A DNA stretch of 64,000 nucleotides from positions 62,001 through 126,000 of the forward strand of contig NZ_FNAL01000002.1 of the NCBI RefSeq assembly GCF_900101915.1, written 5' to 3'. The translations under genes and the position numbers were made by a program. The notes beneath the pieces are model-generated. The model saw nothing but the letters and a program-made list of their open reading frames with translations, was not told where the DNA came from and made no database searches. Source of the stretch: Psychrobacter pacificensis (GTDB lineage: Bacteria > Pseudomonadota > Gammaproteobacteria > Pseudomonadales > Moraxellaceae). Below, in pieces: positions 1 through 8,568 of this stretch (position 1 is the stretch's first letter; each line of letters opens with the position of its first letter).

Positions 1-605
1 AGTAAGGCGCCAACAAAAAACGGCAAACGCCAGCCATAATCAGTCAGCTGTACGGTGGTCATAAAGTCAGTCAGCCACAGAAAAAACGCATTAGAGAACA
101 GTACACCTACCAAAAAGCTAGCCGTAACGTAGCTACAAGCCACTGACAAATACTGCCGAGGGACATGCTCCGCCACAAATACCCAAGATAGCGGTGCGTA
201 AAGACCAAATGCCATACCTTGTATGATTCTCAGCAATATGAATAACGCAGGTGCAAGCGCACCCCACTGCGCATAAGTAGGCAGACACGCCATTGCGAGC
301 AAGCTACCTGCCGTAACGATTATGCTCAGGAAAAAGGTCGGCTTTCGACCTTTGAGATCACCATAACGCCCGAACACAATACCACCAAATGGCCGAGCCA
401 AGTAACCAATGACAAACAGCCCCATTCCTTGCAGCTTAGCAACCGTAGGATCGTTATTAGCGGGGAAAATAGCAGCTGAGACAATGTCTGCAATGTACAA
501 ATAAATCAAGAAATCAAAAAAGATTACAGCGCTGACAAAGCTTACGAATATGACTGTATTTTTGTCTTTTTTAGACATCAGGGCGTATTGAGAACGAGTC
601 GGCAT
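1..605 (-). CDS. MFS transporter, metabolite:H+ symporter (MHS) type, 3' end cut by window edge
   Basis: An open frame runs off the left edge on the minus strand; only the N-terminal ~200 residues are visible. It shows hydrophobic helices and the cytoplasmic loop 2-3 signature of the major facilitator superfamily (FGRYGDLKGRKPTF), preceded by YLARPFGG, which is typical of the MHS/ProP-like branch. It is therefore an inner-membrane proton-coupled symporter, probably for an organic acid or osmolyte; the substrate cannot be read from this fragment. Two in-frame ATGs are possible, at 605 and 578; neither has a convincing Shine-Dalgarno sequence. The longer start is given. Confidence 0.8.
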   Translation of the reverse strand, partial: MPTRSQYALMSKKDKNTVIFVSFVSAVIFFDFLIYLYIADIVSAAIFPANNDPTVAKLQGMGLFVIGYLARPFGGIVFGRYGDLKGRKPTFFLSIIVTAGSLLAMACLPTYAQWGALAPALFILLRIIQGMAFGLYAPLSWVFVAEHVPRQYLSVACSYVTASFLVGVLFSNAFFLWLTDFMTTVQLTDYGWRLPFFVGAL

Positions 606-827
606 AATAGATCACGCATCCACGGAGTAAAGTGGTCATTAAGACGATCATCGTTTAGATAATCGGCCATGATAAAAACCGGCAAATCAAAGTATATAAA
701 CAATGATTCGCCGGAACAGTAATTTTGTGTATTGTAATAAGAACTTTGATTACAGGATTTGGCTTTTAACAAAAGCAAAACTGCACATCCTGCAATTTTA
801 GGGACTATTTAGAAAAGAGTTTACATA

Positions 828-2471
828 TTACAGTAGCCAGTCAATGGGTAACCAAGACATAATAGTAAGCCAGATATGATCACTCATATCGACCCGTGGC
901 TCTGACTCGTAAACGACTTCTTTGCCATCTTCCATGGTGTGCCACTCCAAGCTACCGTTGTCTAGCAGCTTAACTTCATAAGCTTGGTTTAGTAAATCAT
1001 CACTCAGCGCCCCATGCAGCTGTCTTGCCAACTCATCATCATTGATGATGACGCCCATCTCAGTATTGATATTGGCAGAGCGAGGGTCAACGTTGTAGGA
1101 ACCGATAAACACTTGATAGTCGTCTACCGCAAACGTTTTTGCATGTAGGCTGGTTGATGACTGACTGCGTGCACGCCAGAGTTTATTGTCACGTTTTTCT
1201 TCAGCTGCCGTTGATTTTAGCTCGTATATTTTTACGCCTGACCGCAGCAGGCTAGGGCGCCATTGACTATAACCAGAATGAACAGCGGTCACGTCGGTCG
1301 CATCAAATGAGTTGGTTAATATTTTGATATCAACGCCAGATTTGGCGAGCTTCACCAAAGTATCGACCCCATCTTTGGTCGGGACAAAATAAGACGAGAT
1401 GATGGTCAGTTTTTTGGTTGGGCTACCGAGTAACGTACGCAGTTGATGCACCAAGTTGGTCTCAGATGAGACGCTTTTGGACAGCTTGCCAACATCGTCA
1501 CTCAAAAACTGCATGTCTGTCCAACGAAATGGTACACGCTTGTTGATCAGATCAGTGTCTATCGTCGAGTCTTTGATGGCGGCTTTATAAACCGTCAAGC
1601 TACTGCCTTCGTTATTTTCCTCATCTATACCCAGCTTGTCTAATGCCTTCAAAAAATCAGGCGTGACGTCATCGTCGAACTTGGCTAAAGTTTCGATGTC
1701 AAACGACAGTGGCGATGACCAGTAACTGGCAAAGCTATTATCAATGTCTGCGACGACTTTACCAATCAGTAAAACATCCAAATCCGCAAACTGGCTGCTT
1801 TGATCGTTACTCATGTACTCATTACCGATATTACGTCCGCCGATAACGGTAATCTGTTTATCAAACGTCATGCTTTTATTGTGCATACGGCGATTGATAC
1901 GCGGCAAACCTGTGACGTAGTTCAATGTTGAAAACTTACGGTGCATTAATGGGTTGATGATACGCACCGCGATATTAGGGTGGCTCGCAAAACGTAATAG
2001 GTGCTGATCAAACTTTGCACTGTTATTAAAATCATCCAACAACAAACGCACGATCACACCGCGCTCAGCCGCTTCCCACAAGTCTTTTAATAGCAGTTGG
2101 CCAGCCTGATCATTATGCCAAATATAATACTGCGCATCGATATTGCGCGTGGCCATACCTGTTAAGATACTACGGGCGGCAAACGCATTTGCCCCAGTGA
2201 CGATCGGATGATAGCCTGACAGATCAGGATGAATCTCATTTTGTGCTGTGATGGCGGTCACTAGATCAGTATTGTTGGTTGTAGTCGCTGTATTTTGCTC
2301 AATCTTTGGGCTGTCTTCTTGTTGGTATAAAGCATTGACTCGCGCTGATAACGCTTGGCTCTCAGGTAGATGTGGCTGTTTGGGTAGGCTCTGGCAAGCG
2401 CTCAGACCTAAAGTCAGCCCAAGTGTCAGACTCAACGATAAGCTGCTTGGTTCTATACTGAACATCGACAT
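828..2471 (-). CDS. Phospholipase D family lipoprotein, cardiolipin synthase C-like
   Basis: 547 aa. A hydrophobic N-terminus ends in a lipobox (LSAC, Cys26), so the protein is probably an outer- or inner-membrane lipoprotein. Two HKD motifs are intact: His197/Lys199/Asp204 (HNKSMTFD) and His443/Lys445/Asp450 (HAKTFAVD), the paired active site of phospholipase D enzymes. The architecture (lipobox plus two HKD) matches ClsC/YmdC-type cardiolipin synthases, which condense phosphatidylglycerol and phosphatidylethanolamine. It is somewhat longer than the ~470-aa E. coli ClsC because of an N-terminal linker and a mid-protein insertion. There is no YmdB-like partner next to it. Met1 and Met3 are both possible starts. 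The PLD call is firm, the cardiolipin substrate is inferred. Confidence 0.85.
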   Translation of the reverse strand: MSMFSIEPSSLSLSLTLGLTLGLSACQSLPKQPHLPESQALSARVNALYQQEDSPKIEQNTATTTNNTDLVTAITAQNEIHPDLSGYHPIVTGANAFAARSILTGMATRNIDAQYYIWHNDQAGQLLLKDLWEAAERGVIVRLLLDDFNNSAKFDQHLLRFASHPNIAVRIINPLMHRKFSTLNYVTGLPRINRRMHNKSMTFDKQITVIGGRNIGNEYMSNDQSSQFADLDVLLIGKVVADIDNSFASYWSSPLSFDIETLAKFDDDVTPDFLKALDKLGIDEENNEGSSLTVYKAAIKDSTIDTDLINKRVPFRWTDMQFLSDDVGKLSKSVSSETNLVHQLRTLLGSPTKKLTIISSYFVPTKDGVDTLVKLAKSGVDIKILTNSFDATDVTAVHSGYSQWRPSLLRSGVKIYELKSTAAEEKRDNKLWRARSQSSTSLHAKTFAVDDYQVFIGSYNVDPRSANINTEMGVIINDDELARQLHGALSDDLLNQAYEVKLLDNGSLEWHTMEDGKEVVYESEPRVDMSDHIWLTIMSWLPIDWLL

Positions 2472-2908
2472 AACGAATTTACCTTGATGAGCCTAAATAT
2501 ACTGATAAATAAAATGCATGGATAAGTAATTTACTGAAATTGTTCATCTATTTTTAAGGATGATAGCATTGATTGGACGGTCTATAAAAATATCACCAAC
2601 GCCAAAATTCAAATCGTCGCTAAGCTTAGCAGCTGTTAGCATATCTGCCTATTATAAATACGTTATTTTTGTTAGGTTTGACGATTGAGTTTATCGTGAT
2701 TTATTGTCGGTTAAGCGGTTAAGTCTGCATAATGGCTGTCATATTGAACATCCAGTTATTTTAATAGGCAAAATTAATAATTAGAAGTTATCTGAAACCA
2801 GATGTGTGGAATAAGTCGGCATGTTATGATAACGCTGATGAATTTGCTTAATAATCAAAAAAATAAGCAGTCCTTTTATACCAACCAAAACAAAGCAACG
2901 GAACGTCT
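2472..2908. other. Intergenic stretch without a gene
   Basis: This gap lies between two divergent genes (PLD lipoprotein leftward, metZ rightward) and should hold both promoters. It is AT-rich. The only feature that stands out is a perfect 12-bp palindrome, GCTAAGCTTAGC, at 2619-2630. I see no clear -35/-10 pair and no recognisable riboswitch. Confidence 0.5.
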
Positions 2909-4201
2909 ATGAGTCAGTCGCAAACGAAAGATGAGAATAATTTGAACCAAAAAAACTCAAACGATGGGTTAGATCCAAACTGGCGTAACGATGCCTTAGA
3001 TTTAGGATTAGATTACGGTATGCAAACTATCGCCGTGCGCGCAGGTCAGCATCGTACCGATGAGGGCGAGCATTCAGAGCCGATTTTTACGACCAGCTCT
3101 TATGTTTATCAATCAGCCGCTGATGCTGCGGCACATTTTGACGGTACAAAGACAGGAAACGTTTACTCTCGTCATACCAACCCAAGCGTCCGTACTTTTG
3201 AGCGTCGTCTCGCCGCGCTAGAAAACGGTGAACGTGCGGTTGCAACGGCCTCTGGTATGGGTGCAATCCTGACCATGTGCTTGGCATATCTAAAAGCGGG
3301 TGACCATCTGCTCGCTGCCAATCAGTTATTTGGCTCGTCTATTGGGCTGTTTAATAACTATATGGCCAAGTTTGGCGTTGAAGTTAGCTATGTTGATTGC
3401 TTTGACAATGAGGCATGGGCCAATGCCGTTCAACCAAACACCAAAGTGATCTATTGTGAAAGCCCAAGTAATCCACTGGCGCAGATTTGCGATATCGGTT
3501 ATTTGAGCACGCTTTGCAAAGCCAATGACATACTACTGGTCGTTGATAACTGCTTTGCCACGCCAGCATTGCAGCGCCCTCTAGATTTGGGTGCCGATGT
3601 CGTTATTCACTCTGCGACCAAGTACTTAGACGGTCAGGGCCGAGTACTTGGCGGGGCGTTGGTTGGTAGTGACAAACTCATGCAAGAAGCGTTTACCGTA
3701 GTGCGCTCAGGCGGTATCAGCATGAGCCCGTTTAATGCTTGGGTATTTACCAAGGGGCTTGAAACGCTAAAACTCCGAATGCAAGCGCATTGTAACAATG
3801 CCAATCAAGTCGCAGAATTTTTGGTCAATCATCCTAATGTCAGTACCGTACATTTCTCCGGCCTAAGTGACCATCCTGCACATGAGCTCGCCACACGCCA
3901 GCATCATATGAAAGACGGTTACGGTGCTATCATGGGTTTTGAAGTCAAAGCATCTGACAGCCGCGATACGAAAGAAGCGGCTTGGCATGTGATTGACTCG
4001 ACTCAAATGGTCTCTATCACCAACAACTTGGGCGATGCAAAAACCACGATTACGCATCCTGCGACGACCACGCATTTTCGCCTAACCCCTGAGGCGCGTG
4101 CTGAAGCTGGCGTGAAAGACGGTCTGATTCGTCTATCAGTCGGTTTGGAAGATGTCGAAGATATTATCAAAGATTTGGCGCGTGGTTTAGACAGTTTGTA
4201 A
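2909..4201 (+). CDS. metZ: O-succinylhomoserine sulfhydrylase
   Basis: 430 aa, PLP-dependent Cys/Met metabolism family. It makes homocysteine from O-succinylhomoserine and sulfide in direct-sulfhydrylation methionine synthesis, in the cytoplasm. The PLP lysine is Lys238 in SATKYLDGQGRVLGG; the SRHTNPSV block and the VDNCFATPALQRP block (PLP Asp) are present. The Q-G-R-V-L-G-G sequence after the lysine is typical of MetZ rather than of cystathionine gamma-synthase or MetY. Start ATG is preceded by a GGAA Shine-Dalgarno-like sequence. The first ~30 residues are a polar, Asn/Gln-rich extension. It is monocistronic or leads into ybaB 80 bp downstream. Confidence 0.93.
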   Translation: MSQSQTKDENNLNQKNSNDGLDPNWRNDALDLGLDYGMQTIAVRAGQHRTDEGEHSEPIFTTSSYVYQSAADAAAHFDGTKTGNVYSRHTNPSVRTFERRLAALENGERAVATASGMGAILTMCLAYLKAGDHLLAANQLFGSSIGLFNNYMAKFGVEVSYVDCFDNEAWANAVQPNTKVIYCESPSNPLAQICDIGYLSTLCKANDILLVVDNCFATPALQRPLDLGADVVIHSATKYLDGQGRVLGGALVGSDKLMQEAFTVVRSGGISMSPFNAWVFTKGLETLKLRMQAHCNNANQVAEFLVNHPNVSTVHFSGLSDHPAHELATRQHHMKDGYGAIMGFEVKASDSRDTKEAAWHVIDSTQMVSITNNLGDAKTTITHPATTTHFRLTPEARAEAGVKDGLIRLSVGLEDVEDIIKDLARGLDSL

Positions 4202-4281
4202 AGATAGCGGTATAATGCCGTCAGTATTTTATTTTACACTTTAAAGTATCCCATTTATTATTATAAGACAAAGAGGCAGCT

Positions 4282-4611
4282 ATGAACATTCAAGCATTGA
4301 TGCAACAAGCACAAACGATGCAAAAGAAAGTAGAAGCAAACGTTGAAAATGCTAAGAAAGAGCTTGCGAACAAAGAAGTTCAAGCAGAAGCGGGCAGTGG
4401 TCTGGTTAAAGTCACCATGACTGGTCGCCATGTGGTCAAGCGTTTGACCATCGATCCAAGTCTGCTAGAAGATGAGCCAGATATGATCGAAGATCTTATC
4501 GCTGCCGCTATCAATGATGCGGTGCGTCAAGCGGATGAGCTATACGAAGAAACCATGGCTGGCGCGACCTCAGGTATGGGTCTGCCACCAGGTATGCAAG
4601 GTATGTTCTAA
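4282..4611 (+). CDS. ybaB: YbaB/EbfC family nucleoid-associated protein
   Basis: 109 aa. Small DNA-binding protein of the YbaB/EbfC family: an N-terminal helix rich in Gln/Lys ([12 protein letters not shown]) followed by a beta-rich core with [18 protein letters not shown] and a C-terminal helix plus Gly/Met-rich tail. Family members dimerise, bind DNA and are nucleoid-associated. The adjacent recR (the classical ybaB-recR order, here 118 bp apart) supports the call. The start has an AAAGAGG ribosome site. A strong hairpin terminator sits between this gene and recR, so the two may be only partly co-transcribed. Confidence 0.95.
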   Translation: MNIQALMQQAQTMQKKVEANVENAKKELANKEVQAEAGSGLVKVTMTGRHVVKRLTIDPSLLEDEPDMIEDLIAAAINDAVRQADELYEETMAGATSGMGLPPGMQGMF

Positions 4612-4636
4612 GCATTAAATACTTTAGACTGAACAC

Positions 4637-4676
4637 AAAAATGGGGTTGTTATCGGCACGATACGACCCCATTTTT
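4637..4676 (+). terminator. Rho-independent terminator after ybaB
   Basis: The arms AAAAATGGGGT and ACCCCATTTTT pair perfectly, and the stem continues inward with one bulged base to a GCA loop. The U-rich 3' arm gives intrinsic termination after ybaB. It lies only ~50 bp before recR, so recR probably has its own promoter or relies on read-through. Confidence 0.85.
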
Positions 4677-4729
4677 ATAGCTACGATTTATAAATTTAGT
4701 TAAATAAAGTCAACTAAAGGAAAGCCACT

Positions 4730-5323
4730 TTGCTTACAGCCAAATTTGATCAGCTGGTCAAACAGCTGCGTATATTGCCAGGCGTCGGTCAAAAAAGTGC
4801 CCAACGAATGGCGCTACATTTGCTTAGTAAAAAACGTCCGCAAGGCATGGCGCTTGCCCAAGCACTAGATGAAGCCATGCGCGATATCGTTGAATGTCAG
4901 CGCTGTCATAGCTTTAGTGATGAAGCGGTGTGTCCTCTATGCCAAGACCCTAGACGTGATGATGGGCTGCTGTGTGTGGTCGAGACAGCAGCAGATGTGA
5001 TGGCAATCGAGCAAACGGCAGGGTATCGTGGTCGCTATTTTGTGCTTGGCGGACACTTATCCCCGATTGATGGAATCAGTGCAGATGACTTAAATATTGA
5101 TCAGCTGGTATGGCGAGTCAAACAAGAGCCTGTTGAAGAGATTATACTGGCAACAGGTACGACGGTTGAAGGCCAGACCACCGCACATTTTATTAGCGAG
5201 GCCGTCAGTCGTCATGTCAATAAAGTCACACGTTTGGCACAAGGGATACCGATGGGCGGCGAGCTTGAGTATCTAGATAGTATGACGCTGGGTCAAGCCA
5301 TGCAAAACCGCTCTTTTTTATAA
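4730..5323 (+). CDS. recR: Recombination mediator protein RecR
   Basis: 197 aa, the usual RecR length. RecR works with RecO and RecF to load RecA on gapped DNA. An N-terminal helix-hairpin-helix ([18 protein letters not shown]), a C4 zinc finger (Cys56, Cys59, Cys68, Cys71) and a Toprim domain beginning at [15 protein letters not shown] are visible in that order. The start codon is TTG, well placed behind an AAAGGA ribosome site; no better ATG exists upstream. It follows ybaB, as in many proteobacteria. Confidence 0.97.
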   Translation: MLTAKFDQLVKQLRILPGVGQKSAQRMALHLLSKKRPQGMALAQALDEAMRDIVECQRCHSFSDEAVCPLCQDPRRDDGLLCVVETAADVMAIEQTAGYRGRYFVLGGHLSPIDGISADDLNIDQLVWRVKQEPVEEIILATGTTVEGQTTAHFISEAVSRHVNKVTRLAQGIPMGGELEYLDSMTLGQAMQNRSFL

Positions 5324-5459
5324 GGTTTTGCTGACATCAAAGTCTTACCCATTTCATTTCGTGAAATTGTTATAATTGCTTTATTATTGTTCTCCTTTTT
5401 CATTTTATTAAGACGCAGTATCGCGTTTTATTTTCTCCTATTTATGCAGGTATCTGCCC

Positions 5460-6812
5460 GTGTCCAACAACGTTTCAAACGCTTCAGTCAAATCAAACCC
5501 TTCAGTCAAATCAAACCCTTCTGAGATTACTGATAACTCATCACAAAAAGCAGCTAATACTGAGATGACATCAGTGGCGACACCTTCGGAATCAAATGAT
5601 GATGCACTGGATGTTGATGCAATTGATATCGATGCACTGTTGGATGTCGCTGATGCTGTTGATGTCACATGGGTGCGTGAGCAGCACCAATTGGCTGAGG
5701 TGATCAATGCCTTGGCAACTTGTGGCCGCGTCGCACTAGATACTGAGTTTATCAAACGCGACACTTACTATCCGCGTTTGGCACTCGTACAGTTAAATAC
5801 GGGTAATCACGTGTATTTACTAGATGCGCCTGAGTTGCAACTGTCTGAGCTGTGGGAGGCCTTGCGCCAAGTCGATGTGGCCATCTGGCATGCTTGCGGC
5901 GAAGATTTAGGCATTTTTTATCTGCTATCTGGTTGTCCACCATTGACCAATATTTTTGATACGCAAATTGCGTTGTCTTATTTAACCGGTCAATTACAAA
6001 TGGGCTATCAGCAGGCATTGGCAGATCAGCTAGATATGCATATCGATAAAGAGCACAGTCAGTCTGATTGGCTCCAGCGCCCGTTGACAGACGAGCAAGA
6101 GCAATATGCCATCGATGATGTGCGTTATTTGCCAGCGCTGTATCTCAGTATCGAACATGCGCTTAAGGCACAAGGCCTATACGATTACGTCTGGGCGGAT
6201 TGTCAGCTCTACGCCAGTGATTTGTATGACTTGCAGCACGTCGAAGATGAAGCGATGTATCTGACGATGGCAGATTATCGCTATAACTCACAGCAAATGG
6301 CGATACTCAAAGGGATTGCGACGTGGCGAGAAGAGCTGGCACGTGCGACCAATCAGCCGCGTACGTTTATCATCAAAAAGCAAGCGGTACGCGAGATCGT
6401 CACTGAAAAACCAAACAGCATGCGTGAGCTGGCGCACAAAACGACGATGCACCGTAGTATGCTGCGTCTCTATGGTGAAGAGCTGCTTAAGATAATAAGA
6501 AACGCCAAAAACCTACCACCTGCCGAGCATCCAGCTTGTCTTGTGCCGCCATATCGCTCAAAAAACAAAATCCTGTCAAAAGCAGTGCAGCAAGCGATTG
6601 ATGATCACGCTAAGGCTATCGGCATGCCTAGCAGCGTTTTAATGCGCAAAAAATGGCTAGGACAGTTGTATGAAGTGATTGCTCTTGATAAAAATCTCAG
6701 CGAACTGCCACAAGGTCTCAAAGGTTGGCGCAATGACTGGGTCGTCCAGACGTTGATTCCAGTGATCAGCAAGCATAAAACTGAATTGCAGCAAGGGATG
6801 GGTATTAGATAG
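5460..6812 (+). CDS. rnd: Ribonuclease D
   Basis: 450 aa as called from GTG 5460. RNase D is a 3'-5' exoribonuclease that trims tRNA and other stable RNA precursors. The DEDDy exonuclease domain is intact: Asp94/Glu96 in ALDTEF, an IWHACGEDLG motif and Y-AIDDVRYL. HRDC-type helical domains follow (starting near MAILKGIATWREELA). The first ~65 residues are an acidic Ser/Asp-rich extension not needed for the fold. It contains a duplicated hexapeptide (SVKSNP twice) from an 18-bp tandem repeat. An internal ATG at codon 36 is an alternative start. Confidence 0.92.
   Translation: MSNNVSNASVKSNPSVKSNPSEITDNSSQKAANTEMTSVATPSESNDDALDVDAIDIDALLDVADAVDVTWVREQHQLAEVINALATCGRVALDTEFIKRDTYYPRLALVQLNTGNHVYLLDAPELQLSELWEALRQVDVAIWHACGEDLGIFYLLSGCPPLTNIFDTQIALSYLTGQLQMGYQQALADQLDMHIDKEHSQSDWLQRPLTDEQEQYAIDDVRYLPALYLSIEHALKAQGLYDYVWADCQLYASDLYDLQHVEDEAMYLTMADYRYNSQQMAILKGIATWREELARATNQPRTFIIKKQAVREIVTEKPNSMRELAHKTTMHRSMLRLYGEELLKIIRNAKNLPPAEHPACLVPPYRSKNKILSKAVQQAIDDHAKAIGMPSSVLMRKKWLGQLYEVIALDKNLSELPQGLKGWRNDWVVQTLIPVISKHKTELQQGMGIR
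5483..5518 (+). repeat. 18-bp perfect tandem repeat (2 copies) in the 5' end of rnd
   Basis: TTCAGTCAAATCAAACCC occurs twice back to back (5483-5500 and 5501-5518). Because the unit is a multiple of three it duplicates six codons in frame (SVKSNP) in the disordered N-terminal extension of RNase D. Confidence 0.95.
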
Positions 6813-7017
6813 CAAATACAGCCAACTCAAAAAATTGATGCCTAATTTCACATTGCTTGTTTTTTAAATCAATTTTTTTTAAATCAATCAATGGCAGCAT
6901 CAATTTTCTCTCTATCGATAAATGGCCGTTTTGACAATCTTGCTTATACTTTTGCTCGGTCATATCTATTCCATTATTCGCTGTCATCTAGAGCATTTTA
7001 GGTATTAAAAATATGCC

Positions 7018-7734
7018 CTAGCGTTCAAACTCACCATTTTCTAAAAAGTAAATCACTTGCCGAGCCACTTCTTTATCGACCAGCATGCCTGTATGGGTCA
7101 CAGGCAGTACGATATGGTCGTTGGCGCAGTCAAGACGTGTTTCGCTGACGTAAACTGTACCATCATGAGCACAGTTTTCTGTGGCTGCTGATTCGCTTTC
7201 TTTATTCAGTTTGCGATTATGATATTGCAAAAAAGGTTGTCCTAAGCCGCGCGGTTTATCGCCTGCAATCACGCCTATATGAATATGTTCAGGACAGGAC
7301 GTCGCTGTACCATCGAGCGCATCAGCATAAGATCGTCCTACAATTAAAGGGCTCAAACGCCATACGTAATCCGCGCAAACACTTCCCACATGCGGCGTGC
7401 CCAGCGTGACGCAGCGCCCAATTTGCCACTTGGGATAATTGGCCAAAAAATCACGAATAATCAATCCACCCAAGCTATGACCGACCAAATCTATTGGCTG
7501 ATCAGGGTTGTGGTTGGCACTCAGCCACTCATGTAGTCGCTGGCTGTTGGTTTTGATACCGTCGCGCATGCTGCGATAGCTGTATTGATGGGTGGCAAAA
7601 CCTTGCGCTTGTAAACGCTTCGCTAATGGACGCATCATCCAAGTCGTTTGATGCAAACCATGTATCAAAATCACAAGGTTTTTTCGTTTAGGCGCTTTTT
7701 GTGCCATGTCTTTTTGTTGCATAACAATATCCAA
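7018..7734 (-). CDS. Alpha/beta hydrolase, lipase-like
   Basis: 238 aa. Short alpha/beta hydrolase with oxyanion-hole HG (His25-Gly26 in LIHGLHQT), nucleophile Ser87 in the elbow GHSLGG, likely Asp191 (HDGTV) and His214 (VTHTGM) completing the triad. The layout, with LGTPHVGS after the nucleophile, resembles PGAP1/LipA-like esterases and triacylglycerol-lipase-like proteins. No signal peptide or membrane helix is seen, so it is probably cytoplasmic. The substrate is unknown. It stands alone, convergent with rnd. Confidence 0.8.
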   Translation of the reverse strand: MDIVMQQKDMAQKAPKRKNLVILIHGLHQTTWMMRPLAKRLQAQGFATHQYSYRSMRDGIKTNSQRLHEWLSANHNPDQPIDLVGHSLGGLIIRDFLANYPKWQIGRCVTLGTPHVGSVCADYVWRLSPLIVGRSYADALDGTATSCPEHIHIGVIAGDKPRGLGQPFLQYHNRKLNKESESAATENCAHDGTVYVSETRLDCANDHIVLPVTHTGMLVDKEVARQVIYFLENGEFER

Positions 7735-7893
7735 ATGAGTAGCATTATAAGATTTTTTTATCGACGCTTGTTTATAAAAATGAGCGGATAGACAGACATC
7801 TTATATTAGCGCTTTAGGGGTAAGGGTTGTCAAATTATCTAAATTTTTAATTTCAATATTAGCTATTTTTTCGCTGTCAGGTTGTACTACTTA

Positions 7894-8035
7894 TAGTGAA
7901 TTCAGTATAAAAACGATACAGTGGGACTGGGATAAATTTTACGCAGCATCGAGCAGCGTAGGCACAGCACGAAAGGAGAATTTAGACCAGTTCCACCTTG
8001 ATATATAATGTATCTGTTTTATTTAGGATTGACTA
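7894..8035. mobile_element. MITE-like element, 142 bp, imperfect terminal inverted repeats
   Basis: The left end (starting TAGTGAATTCAG) and the reverse complement of the right end (starting TAGTCAATCCTA) match at about 20 of the first 27 positions. Each end is flanked by a TA dinucleotide (7892-7893 and 8036-8037), the pattern expected for a target duplication of Tc1/mariner-IS630-type elements. Inside, a second inverted pair GTGGGACTGG / CCAGTTCCAC (one mismatch) brackets a core. It encodes nothing. The IS630 affiliation is an inference from the TA ends. Confidence 0.55.
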
Positions 8036-8071
8036 TATAGAGTAGATAGAGCACTAATTGTTAAGGTGGAG

Positions 8072-8455
8072 ATGCCAGAAATGATAGTAGTAAGCGAACC
8101 TATACCAGCTAAGACACCTCTACAAATTGCTACTTGGTCCCCAACTAAATATGATGGTCGATTTACAGCGATGACAGCGGGATATTTGACAGTTATTAAT
8201 AACTATCTTGCTTTAACTAGAGATAATGAAGAAGTAATGACACAGGACAATACTCTTTTATTAGTATTAGCGAATACTTTCTTTTCGTGGGAGGCGGATA
8301 AAGAGATTATGTTATTTGAAGGTAAGTCCTATAAGGTCGGCGATGCGCTTTATCTTGGTGGTGCGGCGTTTACTTATCCCAATGCTAATATTACAGATCA
8401 GATAAAAGTGAACTGGATAGACTGTGGCTTGAATAAAGGATGGTTGGGCGGTTAA
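8072..8455 (+). CDS. Hypothetical protein
   Basis: 127 aa from ATG 8072. I do not recognise the family. The sequence is soluble, with no signal peptide or membrane helix; it has an acidic middle and a Gly/Asn-rich C-terminus (KVGDALYLGGAAFTYPNANI). An AAGG ribosome site lies 5 bases before this ATG; a GTG at 8066 and an ATG at 8081 are alternatives. The gene begins only 36 bp after the MITE-like element, whose right end may supply or disturb its promoter. It is followed by a strong terminator shared with gcvP. Confidence 0.6.
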   Translation: MPEMIVVSEPIPAKTPLQIATWSPTKYDGRFTAMTAGYLTVINNYLALTRDNEEVMTQDNTLLLVLANTFFSWEADKEIMLFEGKSYKVGDALYLGGAAFTYPNANITDQIKVNWIDCGLNKGWLGG

Positions 8456-8497
8456 GTCTCATTGATAGTGTCAAAATTTAACAATGCATGCATAAAA

Positions 8498-8536
8498 CAA
8501 AACCGCCAAATCAGCGACTGATTTGGCGGTTTTTTA
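8498..8536. terminator. Bidirectional terminator between the orphan gene and gcvP
   Basis: AAACCGCCAAATCA and TGATTTGGCGGTTT form a perfect 14-bp stem with a five-base loop, A-rich on the left and ending in a T run on the right. It can terminate both the rightward hypothetical gene and the leftward gcvTHP operon. Confidence 0.92.
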
Positions 8537-8568
8537 TAAAATAAACGAGCAGTTATCGAAAATGATCA

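Noticed and set aside
578..778. 66-aa minus-strand frame overlapping the transporter start
   Set aside because: Out of frame with the transporter, low-complexity and no ribosome site; covers its leader.
2619..2630. GCTAAGCTTAGC palindrome upstream of metZ as an operator
   Set aside because: Isolated short palindrome with no regulator gene nearby or second copy; noted only.
6805..6987. 60-aa minus-strand frame between rnd and the hydrolase gene
   Set aside because: AT-rich, repetitive Lys/Ile content, no ribosome site, overlaps the rnd stop; no family resemblance.
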